Assembly: GCA_001464375.1 (NCBI GenBank)
Contig: LNEW01000145.1
Coordinates: 62,001 to 126,000 of the forward strand
DNA: 64,000 nt
From: Rhodospirillales bacterium Ga0074136
GTDB taxonomy: Bacteria; Pseudomonadota; Alphaproteobacteria; Acetobacterales; Acetobacteraceae
Reading direction: 5' to 3'
Position numbers and translations under genes: made by a program. Under the pieces are notes generated by a model, which worked only from the letters and a program-made list of their open reading frames with translations, searched no databases and was not told the origin of the DNA. Below are positions 50,411 to 60,490 of this stretch, piece by piece; positions within the stretch are counted from its first letter, which is position 1; each line of letters starts with the position of its first letter.

Positions 50411-53340
50411 CGCAGCGCCATCGCCTCGCGGCCGGCGGGCATGTCGACCGGGCGCATCGTCTCGGCTTCACCTTCGACGGGCGTCGCTACGAAGGGCATG
50501 CGGGCGATACGCTGGCTTCCGCGCTGCTGGCCAACGGCGTGCGGCTGGTCGGGCGGTCGTTCAAGTATCACCGGCCGCGCGGCATCTACTCCGCCGGCGT
50601 CGAGGAGCCCAATGCGCTGGTCGAGCTGCGCAGCGGCGCGCGGCGCGAGCCCAATACGCGCGCGACGGTCGCGGAACTGTTCGATGGGCTGGACGCCACC
50701 AGCCAGAACCATCGCGGCTCGCTCGCCTTCGACTGGATGGCGGTGAGCGGGTTGCTCGCGCCCTGGCTCGGCGCGGGCTTCTACTACAAGACCTTCATGT
50801 GGCCCGCCGCATTCTGGGAACGGCTTTATGAGCCGATGATCCGCAAGGCCGCGGGGCTCGGCCGCGCCGCTGCCCTGCCCGACCCGGACCGCTACGAGGC
50901 GGCACATGCGCATTGCGACGTGCTGGTCGTCGGTGCCGGCGCCGCGGGCCTGGCGGCGGCCCGGGCGGCGGGGATGACCGGCGCGCGGGTGATGGTGCTG
51001 GAGCAGGATTTCCTGCTCGGCGGCGACCTGCTGAACGACGCCGCGCATGACGCCTGGCGGACCGGAACCATCGCCGCGCTCGCGGCCATGCCGGGCGTGA
51101 CCATCATGCGCCGCACCATGGCGTTCGGGTTCTACGACCAGAAGGTGCTCGGCGCGGTCGAGCAGGTGGCCGACCACCTGCCCGAACCGCCGCCCCACAC
51201 CCCGCGGCAGCGCAGCTGGACCATCCGCGCGAAGGAGGTCGTGCTCGCCACCGGTGCGCATGAACGGCTTATCGCGTTTCCCGGCAATGATCGGCCCGGA
51301 ATCATGCTGGCAGGTGCGGCGCGGACCTATGCGCGGCGCTACGGCGTGCGGGCCGGTGAGACCGCGGTGCTGTTTGCCACACATGATGCCGCTTATGAGT
51401 CGGCCTTCGCGCTGGCCGAGGGCGGCACGCGCATCGCCGGCATCATCGACCCGCGGACCGACAGCGTGGCGATGCAGCGCGCGCGCGAGGCGGGGTTCAC
51501 CGTCCGTGCCGGCAGCGTGGTCACCGGTACGATCGGCGGCAAGGCGCTGCGCGGCGTGGAGATCGGCGCGCTCGGCAGCGGCTCGCGTGGCGACGCGCTG
51601 CCGGCGGACCTGTTGATGATCTCGGGCGGCTGGAACCCGGCCGTGCATCTCGCAAGCATGGCCGGCACGCCGCTGCGCTGGGATGATTCGCTGCTCGCCT
51701 TCGTGCCTGGCGAAGGCGCCTGGCAGCGCAGCGCCGGCGCCTGCGGCGGTGTGCACGGCACCGGCGCGGCGGCGCGGGACGGCGCCGAGGCCGGGCGCGC
51801 CGCCGCGGTCGCCGCCGGCTTCGTGGCAGGCGCCGATGTCCCGCTGCCGGAAGCGCCGGCCGCCGATCACCGCCCCTTCGCCCTGTGGGAGGTGAAGGCC
51901 GGCGGCAAGGCCTTCGTCGATCTGCAGGACGATGTCACCGCAAACGACATCCGCCTCGCCCATCGCGAGGGCTTCAGCCATATCGAGCACGCGAAGCGCT
52001 ATACGACCCACGCCATGGGCACCGACCAGGGCAAGGTGGGCGGGCTGGTCGGCGCGGCGGTGCTGGCCGATGCGCGCCGCGAGCCCGTCGCGTCCGTCGG
52101 CCTGCCGCGCTACCGCCCCTACGCCGCGCCGATCACCTGGGGCGCCATGGCCGGCGGCGAGGTCGGCCAGAACTTCCAGCCGGTGCGTCGCACTGCGCTG
52201 CATTCCGAGCATGACGCGCTCGGGGCGGTCTGGATGGATGCGGGCCTGTGGAAGCGCGCAGCCTACTATCCGAGGCCCGGCGACGCCGATGCCTGGGCCA
52301 GCGTGAAGCGCGAGGCGCGCGCGGTGCGGGAACGCGTCGGCGTCTGCGACGTCTCCACCCTCGGCAAGATCGCCGTCGAGGGGCCGGATGCCGCGACCTT
52401 CCTCGATCGCGTCTATGCCAATACCTTCTCGACCCTGCCGATCGGACGCGCGCGCTACGGGCTGATGCTGCGCGAGGACGGCATCGTCTTCGATGACGGC
52501 ACCACGACGCGCCTCGGGCCGGACCGCTTCTTCGTCACCACCACCACGGCGCAGGCCGGGCCGGTGATGCAGCACCTGGAATTCCACCTCGCCAGTGCCT
52601 GGCCGGACCTCGATGTCAGCCTCGCCAGCGTGACCGACCAGTGGGCGGCGATGTCCGTTGCCGGGCCGCGGGCGCGCGCGGTGATTGCGGCGGTGGTGCA
52701 GGGCCTCGACGTTGCGAACGAGGCCTTCCCCTTCATGGCGGTGGCGGATTGCGTCGTCGCCGGCGTGCCGGCACGGCTGTTCCGGATCTCCTTCTCGGGC
52801 GAACTCGCCTATGAAATCGCCATGCCCGCGGGCTACGCGGGGCATGTGTGGAAGGCGGTGATGGAAGCCGGCGCCCCGCACGGCATCGAGCCCTATGGTG
52901 TCGAGGCCCTCGGCCTGCTGCGCATCGAAAAGGGGCATGTCGCGGGTTCCGAGATCAATGGGCAGACCACGGCCCAGGATCTCGGGCTGGGACGGATGCT
53001 CAAGAAGAAGGGCGACTTCATCGGGCGCGTCCTGGCGCAGCGTCCGGGCCTGACGGACCCTGCGCGACCCCGCCTGGTCGGCCTGCGCAGCGTCGATCCG
53101 AACCGCCAGATCCGCGCCGGCAGCCACCTGCTGGTGGACGGGCAGGACCAGGGCTGGATCACCAGTGCGACGCAGTCCGTGGTCGATCCAGGCTGGATCG
53201 GGCTCGGCATGCTGCGCGACGGCGACGCGCGCATCGGCAGCGAGATCGTCGCCGCCAATCCGCTGATGGGCGAGGAGGTGCCGGTGAAGGTCGTCACGCC
53301 GCACGGCTACGACGCGGAGAACCTGCGTGTCCGCGCCTGA
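50407..53340 (+). CDS. soxA: sarcosine oxidase subunit alpha family protein
   Basis: FTFDGRRYEGHAGDTLASALLANGVRLVGRSFKYHRPRGIYSAG, CDVLVVGAGAAGLAAARAA, GCV_T-like C-terminal half (FRISFSGELAYEIAMPA). Confidence 0.95.
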   Translation: MTQRHRLAAGGHVDRAHRLGFTFDGRRYEGHAGDTLASALLANGVRLVGRSFKYHRPRGIYSAGVEEPNALVELRSGARREPNTRATVAELFDGLDATSQNHRGSLAFDWMAVSGLLAPWLGAGFYYKTFMWPAAFWERLYEPMIRKAAGLGRAAALPDPDRYEAAHAHCDVLVVGAGAAGLAAARAAGMTGARVMVLEQDFLLGGDLLNDAAHDAWRTGTIAALAAMPGVTIMRRTMAFGFYDQKVLGAVEQVADHLPEPPPHTPRQRSWTIRAKEVVLATGAHERLIAFPGNDRPGIMLAGAARTYARRYGVRAGETAVLFATHDAAYESAFALAEGGTRIAGIIDPRTDSVAMQRAREAGFTVRAGSVVTGTIGGKALRGVEIGALGSGSRGDALPADLLMISGGWNPAVHLASMAGTPLRWDDSLLAFVPGEGAWQRSAGACGGVHGTGAAARDGAEAGRAAAVAAGFVAGADVPLPEAPAADHRPFALWEVKAGGKAFVDLQDDVTANDIRLAHREGFSHIEHAKRYTTHAMGTDQGKVGGLVGAAVLADARREPVASVGLPRYRPYAAPITWGAMAGGEVGQNFQPVRRTALHSEHDALGAVWMDAGLWKRAAYYPRPGDADAWASVKREARAVRERVGVCDVSTLGKIAVEGPDAATFLDRVYANTFSTLPIGRARYGLMLREDGIVFDDGTTTRLGPDRFFVTTTTAQAGPVMQHLEFHLASAWPDLDVSLASVTDQWAAMSVAGPRARAVIAAVVQGLDVANEAFPFMAVADCVVAGVPARLFRISFSGELAYEIAMPAGYAGHVWKAVMEAGAPHGIEPYGVEALGLLRIEKGHVAGSEINGQTTAQDLGLGRMLKKKGDFIGRVLAQRPGLTDPARPRLVGLRSVDPNRQIRAGSHLLVDGQDQGWITSATQSVVDPGWIGLGMLRDGDARIGSEIVAANPLMGEEVPVKVVTPHGYDAENLRVRA

Positions 53341-53917
53341 ACCGACGCATCCCCTGGCCGCGGTCGTGCGCGGCCGTCACGGCGCGACGGGCGGCGAACC
53401 GCTTCGCGTGTCCTTCCCGGCGCGTGAGATCGTGCAGGTCATGATGCGGCGCGGCCAGGACTCCGCCGTCGCCGCGGCGATGCGCAGTGCGTTCGGGATC
53501 GATCCGCCGGGACCGGGGCAGGCGGCCACGGGAAGCGGGGCCAGCGCCATCTGGGTGCAACCCGGCCAATGGCTGCTGACGGCGCCGCGCGGCACGCAAG
53601 CCACGCTGGCGGCACGGGCTGAACAGGCCTTCGCCGGCCTCGCCGCCGTGGCGGACCAGAGCCACGGCCGCACGACCATCGCCCTGTCCGGCCCCGCGGC
53701 GCGGGACGCACTGGCGCGCGGCTGCCGGCTTGATCTGCATCCCAGCGTGTTTGGTCCGAGCCGCGCGGCGCAGACGCCCATCGCGCAGATCGGCTGCCTG
53801 GTCCACCAGACCGACGCCACGCCCTGCTTCGAGCTCACCGTCTTCTCGACGCTGGCGGAACCCTTCCTGCATTGGCTGCTGGAGGCCGCCGCGCCCTACG
53901 GGGTGCAGGTCGCGTGA
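53327..53917 (+). CDS. soxG: sarcosine oxidase subunit gamma family protein
   Basis: GTG start; IWVQPGQWLLTAPRG, AVADQSHGRTTIALSGPAARDALARGCRLDLHPSVFGPSRAAQT. Confidence 0.9.
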   Translation: MSAPEPTHPLAAVVRGRHGATGGEPLRVSFPAREIVQVMMRRGQDSAVAAAMRSAFGIDPPGPGQAATGSGASAIWVQPGQWLLTAPRGTQATLAARAEQAFAGLAAVADQSHGRTTIALSGPAARDALARGCRLDLHPSVFGPSRAAQTPIAQIGCLVHQTDATPCFELTVFSTLAEPFLHWLLEAAAPYGVQVA

Positions 53918-54927
53918 GCGCGGCGGCGCGCGTTCCGGACGAAGCCGGCACGGGCGCCCCGCTGCTCAGCGTCCGCGACCTCGCGCTCCATATTCCCGTC
54001 CCGCCGCATGTGCTGCGCGCGGTGGACGGCATCTCATTCGACCTGCGCCGCGGCGAAACCCTCGGCCTGGTCGGCGAAAGCGGCAGCGGCAAGACGCTGA
54101 CCGCGCTGATGCTGATGCGGCTGCTGGAACCGCCGTTGGACGCCCTGCCGCGCGGCCAGGTGGTGCTGGACGGCATCGACCTGATGACGCTCGATGAGGC
54201 GCGCATGTCCGCCCTGCGAGGGCGCACCGTCTCCATGGTGTTCCAGGAACCGATGACCTCGCTGAACCCCATCATGACCGTGGGGCGGCAGATCGCGGAG
54301 CCGCTGGTCCGGCATCTCGGCCTCTCGCCGCGCCAGGCTGCCGCCCGTGCCGAGGCGATGCTGCGCCTGGTGCACATCCCCGACCCGCAGCGCGTGGCGG
54401 GCGCCTATCCGCATCTGCTCTCGGGCGGGATGCGCCAGCGGGCGATGATCGCCATCGCGCTCGCCTGCCGGCCGGCCGTGCTGGTGGCTGACGAGCCGAC
54501 CACCGCGCTCGACGTGACCGTGCAGGCGCAGATCCTGGAATTGCTGGGGGAATTGCAGCGCGAGATGGGCAGCGCGATCCTGCTCATCACCCACGACCTG
54601 GCGGTGATCGCCGAGACGGCGCACCGTGTCGCCGTGATGTATGCCGGGCGGATCGTCGAGGAAGCGCCGGTCGCGTCGCTGTTTGCCGCGCCGCGCCATC
54701 CCTATACGCGCGGGCTGCTGGCCTCGATTCCGCGGATCGAGCGTGTGCCGGCGGCTACCCTGCCCGAGATCCCCGGCATGGTGCCTGGCCCCGGGGATCG
54801 CCCGGCCGGCTGCGCCTTCATGGCGCGCTGCATGCGCGCCATCTCCGGCTGCGCCGCCGAGGCGCCACCGCTGGCCGAGCTGGGCCCCGGTCATCGCGTT
54901 GCCTGCTGGAACCCCGCCGATGGCTGA
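53914..54927 (+). CDS. ABC transporter ATP-binding protein, DppD type
   Basis: GTG start overlapping the soxG stop; [50 protein letters not shown]. Confidence 0.93.
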   Translation: MSAAARVPDEAGTGAPLLSVRDLALHIPVPPHVLRAVDGISFDLRRGETLGLVGESGSGKTLTALMLMRLLEPPLDALPRGQVVLDGIDLMTLDEARMSALRGRTVSMVFQEPMTSLNPIMTVGRQIAEPLVRHLGLSPRQAAARAEAMLRLVHIPDPQRVAGAYPHLLSGGMRQRAMIAIALACRPAVLVADEPTTALDVTVQAQILELLGELQREMGSAILLITHDLAVIAETAHRVAVMYAGRIVEEAPVASLFAAPRHPYTRGLLASIPRIERVPAATLPEIPGMVPGPGDRPAGCAFMARCMRAISGCAAEAPPLAELGPGHRVACWNPADG

Positions 54928-55891
54928 GGCGCTGCTCAAGGTCGCGGGGCTGGAAGTCCATTTCCCGCTCCGCTCCCCCTTCCTCCAGCGGCGCATCGGC
55001 ACCGTGCGCGCGGTGGATGGCGTCGATCTCGAGGTGGCGCGTGGCGAGACCCTCGCGATCGTAGGCGAGAGCGGCTGCGGCAAGACCACCACCGGCAAGG
55101 CCATCCTGCGGCTCATCGACCCCACCGGCGGGTCGATCCGCTTCGGCGGCCAGGAGATCGCGCAGCATGGCACCGCCGCGCTCGCGCCGTTCCGCCGACG
55201 CATGCAGATCGTCTTCCAGGACCCCTATGCGAGCCTGAATCCGCGCATGACGGTCGGCAGCATCCTGGCGGCACCCTTCGAGATCCACCGCATCGGCCAG
55301 GCGCGGGACCGCGCCGAGCGCGTCGCCGGCCTGCTGCGCACCGTCGGCCTGCCGCCCGAAGCCGCGCGTCGCTACCCGCATGAATTCAGCGGCGGGCAGC
55401 GGCAGCGGATCGGCATCGCGCGGGCGCTCGCGCTGGAGCCGGAGCTGATCATCGGGGACGAACCCGTCTCGGCGCTGGATGTGTCGATCCAGGCGCAGAT
55501 CATCAACCTGATGAAGCGGCTGCAGGCCGAGCGCGGCCTCGCCTACATCATGATCTCGCACAACCTCGCGGTGGTCAGCCATGTCGCCGACCGGGTGGCG
55601 GTGATGTATCTCGGCCGGGTGGTGGAGACCGCGCCGCGCGAGCAGCTGTTCTTCAACGCGCAGCATCCCTACACCCAGGCGCTGCTCTCCGCCGTGCCGG
55701 AACCCGTTCCGGGGCGCCGGCGCAGCCGGCAGGTGCTCCAGGGCGATGTTCCGAGCCCGGCCAGGCCCCCGAAAGGCTGCCACTTCCACCCGCGCTGCCC
55801 GATCGCCCAGGCGCGCTGCGCCGAGGAAGCGCCGGCCTCGCGCATCATCGCCCCCGGCCATGCGGTCGCCTGCCACATGGTGACGCCATGA
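54920..55891 (+). CDS. ABC transporter ATP-binding protein, DppF type
   Basis: [51 protein letters not shown]. Confidence 0.93.
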   Translation: MAEALLKVAGLEVHFPLRSPFLQRRIGTVRAVDGVDLEVARGETLAIVGESGCGKTTTGKAILRLIDPTGGSIRFGGQEIAQHGTAALAPFRRRMQIVFQDPYASLNPRMTVGSILAAPFEIHRIGQARDRAERVAGLLRTVGLPPEAARRYPHEFSGGQRQRIGIARALALEPELIIGDEPVSALDVSIQAQIINLMKRLQAERGLAYIMISHNLAVVSHVADRVAVMYLGRVVETAPREQLFFNAQHPYTQALLSAVPEPVPGRRRSRQVLQGDVPSPARPPKGCHFHPRCPIAQARCAEEAPASRIIAPGHAVACHMVTP

Positions 55892-56841
55892 TCGGCTTCG
55901 TCGGCTGGCGGTTGCTGCAGGCCGTCCCGCTGCTGATCGGCGTCTCGCTGATCGGCTTCGGCCTGATGCACCTGGCACCCGGCGGGCCGCTCGCGGTCTA
56001 CACGCTGAACCCGACGATCCAGGTGCAGGACATCGAGCGCATCAAGGTCATCTTCGGCCTCGATCAACCCATCCATGTCCAGTACGTGAAATGGGCGACC
56101 GGCATGGTCTCCGGTCACTGGGGCTACACCTTCTTCGGCGGCCGCCCCGTGCTGGAGGTGATCCTGGAGCGCCTGCCCGCGACCCTGCTGCTGATGGGCT
56201 CCGCCCTGTCGGTCGCCATCATTCTCGGCCTGTCCATCGGCGTCCTGGGCGCGGTGAAGCGCTACTCGGTCTTCGACGTGCTGGCGACGACGGGGGCGCT
56301 GTTTGCGCTGTCCTTCCCCACCTTCTGGTTCGGCCTGATGGCGATCTTCGTCTTCGCCATCGAGCTGCGCTGGCTGCCATCGGGCGGCATGTGGGAACTC
56401 GGGGAGGAAGGCAGCATCCTCTCGCTCATCCGGCACCTGGTCCTGCCCACCATGGTGCTGGCCCTCGTCATCACCGCAACCTGGAGCCGATACTCGCGCT
56501 CCGCCTTCCTCGAGGTCATGCAGCAGGACTTCATGCGGACGGCGCGGGCGAAGGGCGAGCCGCCGGCTGCGCGGCTGTTGCGCCATGCCCTTCCGAACGC
56601 CGCGAAGCCACTGATCGCGCTGCTCGGCGTCGAGCTTCCCTTCCTGTTTTCCGGCGCCCTGGTGACCGAGACGATCTTCGGCTGGCCGGGGATGGGGCGC
56701 CTGTTCGTCGATGCGCTGAACATGAAGGAGTATCCGGTCCTGATGGGCCTGATGATGTTCACGGGGATCTTTGTCGTGGTCGGCAACCTGCTCGCCGACA
56801 TCGCGATCGCGGCCATCGACCCGCGGGTCCGGCTGCGATGA
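55888..56841 (+). CDS. ABC transporter permease, DppB type
   Basis: MIGFVGWRLLQAVPLLIGVSLIGFGLMHLAPGGP, RTARAKGEPPAARLLRHALPNAAKPLIAL. Confidence 0.92.
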   Translation: MIGFVGWRLLQAVPLLIGVSLIGFGLMHLAPGGPLAVYTLNPTIQVQDIERIKVIFGLDQPIHVQYVKWATGMVSGHWGYTFFGGRPVLEVILERLPATLLLMGSALSVAIILGLSIGVLGAVKRYSVFDVLATTGALFALSFPTFWFGLMAIFVFAIELRWLPSGGMWELGEEGSILSLIRHLVLPTMVLALVITATWSRYSRSAFLEVMQQDFMRTARAKGEPPAARLLRHALPNAAKPLIALLGVELPFLFSGALVTETIFGWPGMGRLFVDALNMKEYPVLMGLMMFTGIFVVVGNLLADIAIAAIDPRVRLR

Positions 56842-57713
56842 GCGCGACCGCTGCCCTGCCCGAGAGCCAGATCGGGCGCGTCTGGACGCGGTTCCGCCGG
56901 CATCGCCTGGCGCTGGCCGGCGCCGCCGTGGTGGCGCTGCTGCTGGCCTCCGCCCTGTTCGCCCCGGTCTTCGCGCCGCAGGACCCGACGCTGCTCGACA
57001 CCGCGCTGCGCTTCCGCGCGCCCTTCGCGGATTGGGCGCACCCCCTGGGCACCGACGAGCTCGGCCGCGACACGCTGTCGCGGCTGCTCCATGGCGGGCG
57101 GGTCTCGCTGACGGTCGGGCTGGTGGCCATGGTCACGACCGTCGCGACCGGCGCGCTGATCGGCATCACGGCAGGCTTCCTCGGCGGCTGGATCGACACG
57201 CTGCTGATGCGCTTCGTCGATACCATGCTGTGCTTCCCGCAGGTCTTCCTGCTGCTGGTGGTCGCGGCGTTCGTGCCACCGACGCTGCTGTCGATTTCCC
57301 TGGTGATCGGCCTGACCTCCTGGATGGAGGTGAGCCGCATCGTGCGTGCCGAGATCCTGCACCTGAAGGAACAGGATTTCGTGGCCGCCGCGCGTGCGCT
57401 CGGCGCCTCCCGTGCGCGCATCATGTTCCGCGAATTGCTGCCCAACGCCGCCGCGCCGATCTTGGTGGCGGCGACGTTGAAGGTGGCCTCGGCAGTGCTG
57501 ATGGAAAGCTACATTTCCTATCTGGGCTATGGCGTGCAGCCGCCGCTGGCGTCGTGGGGCAACATGCTCACCAACGCCCAGGGTTATTTCGATACGGTCC
57601 CCTGGCTCGCCATCCTGCCGGGGGCGGCGATCACGCTGACGGTGATGGGCTTCAACTTCCTGGGCGACGGGCTGCGCGACGCGCTCGACCCGCGCCTGCG
57701 CATGGATCCGTGA
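56838..57713 (+). CDS. ABC transporter permease, DppC type
   Basis: FAPVFAPQDPTLLDTALRF, HPLGTDELGRDTLSRLLHGGRVSLTVG, FLGDGLRDALDPRLRMDP. Confidence 0.92.
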   Translation: MSATAALPESQIGRVWTRFRRHRLALAGAAVVALLLASALFAPVFAPQDPTLLDTALRFRAPFADWAHPLGTDELGRDTLSRLLHGGRVSLTVGLVAMVTTVATGALIGITAGFLGGWIDTLLMRFVDTMLCFPQVFLLLVVAAFVPPTLLSISLVIGLTSWMEVSRIVRAEILHLKEQDFVAAARALGASRARIMFRELLPNAAAPILVAATLKVASAVLMESYISYLGYGVQPPLASWGNMLTNAQGYFDTVPWLAILPGAAITLTVMGFNFLGDGLRDALDPRLRMDP

Positions 57714-57739
57714 ACCACAAAACCAAGGAGGCTTGCGAC

Positions 57740-59356
57740 ATGACCATCCGGATTTCGCGCCGCGGCATTCTCGCCGGATCCGCGACGCTGCTGGCCGCAC
57801 CCACTGTCTGGGGGCAGTCGCTCAACCGGGACCGCATCATCCTGGCGATGACGCAGGAGCCGGTGCAGTTCAACCCGCTGCTCTATGTCAATGCCGGCAC
57901 CGAGAACGTCCCGGAGGCCTGCCTGTTCGATGCGCTGTGGGACGTGAACGACAAGGGCGAGTTCATTGCCAACCTCGCGGCGCAGGTGCCCTCGCGGCAG
58001 AATGGCGGCATCTCGGCCGATGGCCTGACCTGGACGGTGAACCTCAAGCGCGATGTGAAATGGTCGGACGGACGGCCCTTCACCGCGAAGGATGTCGAGT
58101 TCACCTACCAGACCATCATGAACCCGTCCGTCGCGGTGCGCTCGCGCTCGGGCTTCGACCTGATCAAGACCTTCCGCGTGAAGGACGACCACACGGTCGA
58201 GATGGAGCTGTCGCGTCCCTTCGTGCCGTTCCTCTGGGCGTGGCAGAACATGCACATCGTCCCGCAGCACATTCTCGGACGGGAGCAGAACATCCAGACG
58301 GCGGGCTTCAACAGCCAGCCGATTGGCACCGGGCCGTATCTGCTGCGCAGCCGCACCGCCGGCAGCCACATGGTCTATGAGCGCAACCCGAATTATCATC
58401 GCGGCCCGGCCAAGGTGCGGCAGTTCATCCACAAATTCGTGCCCGACCAGATGGCGGCCTATGGCCAGGCCCGCACGGGCGAGGTGGATTATTTCGCCCT
58501 GGGGGGCGTGCCGCCCGACCGCTGGACCGAGGCGCGCGCCTTCCCCGACCGGGACTTCCTGCGCTACCCGTCGCCCAATGTGCAGTTCATCTATTTCAAC
58601 TGCGGCAAGCCGCAGTTCAGCGACCCGCGCGTGCGCCGCGCGCTGACCATGGCGACGCAGATGCAGAAGTCGATCGACGACATCTATTTCGGCACCTGGC
58701 CGCGCACCCTGTCCTACCTGCAGCCGACGCATTGGGCCTACAACAGCGACCTGCGCGACTACACGAACGATGCGGCGGGCGCCGAACGCCTGCTGGACGA
58801 GGCCGGCTGGCGCAAGGGCGCCGACGGCGTCCGGGCCAAGGACGGCGTGCAGCTCAAATTCACCATGTCCACCACCGCGGGCAATGTCGCACGCCAGGGC
58901 TGCCAGGCGCTGTTCCAGCAGAACTGGAAGGCCATCGGCGTGGAGATGGAGATCCGCAACATGCCGGCCTCGGTGGTGTGGGGCGAATTCACCACGCAGT
59001 CGCGCTTCGACACGCTGCTGGTGGCGTGGGATCCGACCGTCGGCCTCGATCCCGACTACACCGCGCGCTGCCATTCCAGGATGATCCCGGTGAAGCACCG
59101 CCAGGGTTCGAACTATGTCCAGTATGAGAATGCGGAGGTGGATCGCCTGCTCGAACTCGGCGTGACGCAGACCGAACAGGCGGACCGCATCACGACCTAC
59201 AAGCGGATCCAGGCGATCCTGCACGAGGAGGTGCCCTTCGCCGCGCAGGGCGGTTCGGTGCAGGGGCATCTGAAGCGCAAGCAACTCCAGGGCCCGACGC
59301 CGAACCAGTACGTCACGGACATCACCTGGAACGTCTACGACTGGTCCTGGGCGTAG
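57740..59356 (+). CDS. ABC transporter substrate-binding protein (family 5) with Tat signal
   Basis: MTIRISRRGILAGSATLLAAPTVWG; LTWTVNLKRDVKWSDGRPFTAKDVEFTYQTIM; strong AAGGAGG ribosome-binding site upstream. Confidence 0.93.
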   Translation: MTIRISRRGILAGSATLLAAPTVWGQSLNRDRIILAMTQEPVQFNPLLYVNAGTENVPEACLFDALWDVNDKGEFIANLAAQVPSRQNGGISADGLTWTVNLKRDVKWSDGRPFTAKDVEFTYQTIMNPSVAVRSRSGFDLIKTFRVKDDHTVEMELSRPFVPFLWAWQNMHIVPQHILGREQNIQTAGFNSQPIGTGPYLLRSRTAGSHMVYERNPNYHRGPAKVRQFIHKFVPDQMAAYGQARTGEVDYFALGGVPPDRWTEARAFPDRDFLRYPSPNVQFIYFNCGKPQFSDPRVRRALTMATQMQKSIDDIYFGTWPRTLSYLQPTHWAYNSDLRDYTNDAAGAERLLDEAGWRKGADGVRAKDGVQLKFTMSTTAGNVARQGCQALFQQNWKAIGVEMEIRNMPASVVWGEFTTQSRFDTLLVAWDPTVGLDPDYTARCHSRMIPVKHRQGSNYVQYENAEVDRLLELGVTQTEQADRITTYKRIQAILHEEVPFAAQGGSVQGHLKRKQLQGPTPNQYVTDITWNVYDWSWA

Positions 59357-59362
59357 CGCGCG

Positions 59363-60490
59363 CTATGCCGGCAGGGCATCCCAGCCCTGCCGGCTTCGCC
59401 AGTCCAGCGGCAGGTTGCCGAAGCGCGCCAGCGTCAGCTGCGACAGGTCGGCGAAGTCGCAGGACCCCTGCGTGACAAGCTGCGCCAGCGCGCGACCCGT
59501 CGCCGGCGACAGGCCGAAGCCCACCGACGACATGCTCGCCACCACGACATTCCCCGGATCCTCCAGGCGGTCGAGGATCGGCCGCCCATCCGGCGTGTTC
59601 TCGACGATGCCACCCCAGGATCGGATGACGCGCACATGGCCCAGGCGCGGGAACATCTCGTTCAGGCGGCGCGCCAGGCTCGCGACGACGGGCGAGTTCA
59701 CCGGCCGCGGCGTCGCCTCGCCATCGAGGTCGATCCATTCATGCGGCCCGCCGCCGTAGGCGAGGTTCCCGCGCAGGGTCTGCCGACCATACAGTCCGTT
59801 GCCGTCGACGCCGCCATGAAGGATCGGCGGCAGCGGCTCGGTGACGATCATCTCGACCCGCGCCGGCGCCATGGGCACGCGGTGGCCGAGCGGTTCAGCC
59901 AGCGCCGCGGTATGCGGCCCGGCGGCGATCACGACGGCATCGCAGCCGATCTCGCCGGCGCTCGTCTCGACGGCCACCGCGCGGCCGGACCGCACGCGAA
60001 TGTCGCGCACCGCGGTGTGCTGCACAATCCGCCCGCCATGACGTTCCACTGCCCAGGCATAGGCCTGGCTGGTGCGCTGCGGATTGGCGTGGCCGCCGTA
60101 TTTCCAGTGAATGCCGCCGATGGCGTTGTCGCCGACCCAGGGCACGAGGTCACGCAGCTCCGCGCGGTCCAGCGCCGCCGCCTGGAAGCCCTGCTCGGTC
60201 GCGAGCGCCGTGGATTTCCACATCCGGTCGAGCTGTCCCTCATCCAGCGCGACCTTCAAGCGGTGGCCACGCCATTCCGTGGGATGGCCGAGCAGATCGT
60301 CCATCATCGGCCACAGGCGTTGCTCCTCCCGGAACAGCGGCGAATAGGGGTGGGTGCAGCCGCCGCCGTTCCGCCCGCTTGCCTCCCAGCCGACGATCCC
60401 TTTCTCGACCACCGTGACGGGGTGGCCATCCCGCGCCAGCCAGAACGCCGTGGACAGGCCGGTGACGCCGCCGCCGACGATGACGATCAC
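59363..60490 (-). CDS. FAD-dependent oxidoreductase, DAO family (beta-type subunit)
   Basis: GTG start; VIVIVGGGVTGLSTAFWLARDGHPVTVVEKGIVGWEASGRNGGGC, SWGGIVENTPDGRPILDRL. Confidence 0.88.
   Translation of the reverse strand: MIVIVGGGVTGLSTAFWLARDGHPVTVVEKGIVGWEASGRNGGGCTHPYSPLFREEQRLWPMMDDLLGHPTEWRGHRLKVALDEGQLDRMWKSTALATEQGFQAAALDRAELRDLVPWVGDNAIGGIHWKYGGHANPQRTSQAYAWAVERHGGRIVQHTAVRDIRVRSGRAVAVETSAGEIGCDAVVIAAGPHTAALAEPLGHRVPMAPARVEMIVTEPLPPILHGGVDGNGLYGRQTLRGNLAYGGGPHEWIDLDGEATPRPVNSPVVASLARRLNEMFPRLGHVRVIRSWGGIVENTPDGRPILDRLEDPGNVVVASMSSVGFGLSPATGRALAQLVTQGSCDFADLSQLTLARFGNLPLDWRSRQGWDALPA

Noticed and set aside
50257-53304. 1015-aa minus-strand ORF antisense to soxA
   Set aside because: Shadow ORF of the clearly conserved sarcosine oxidase alpha gene; composition artefact.
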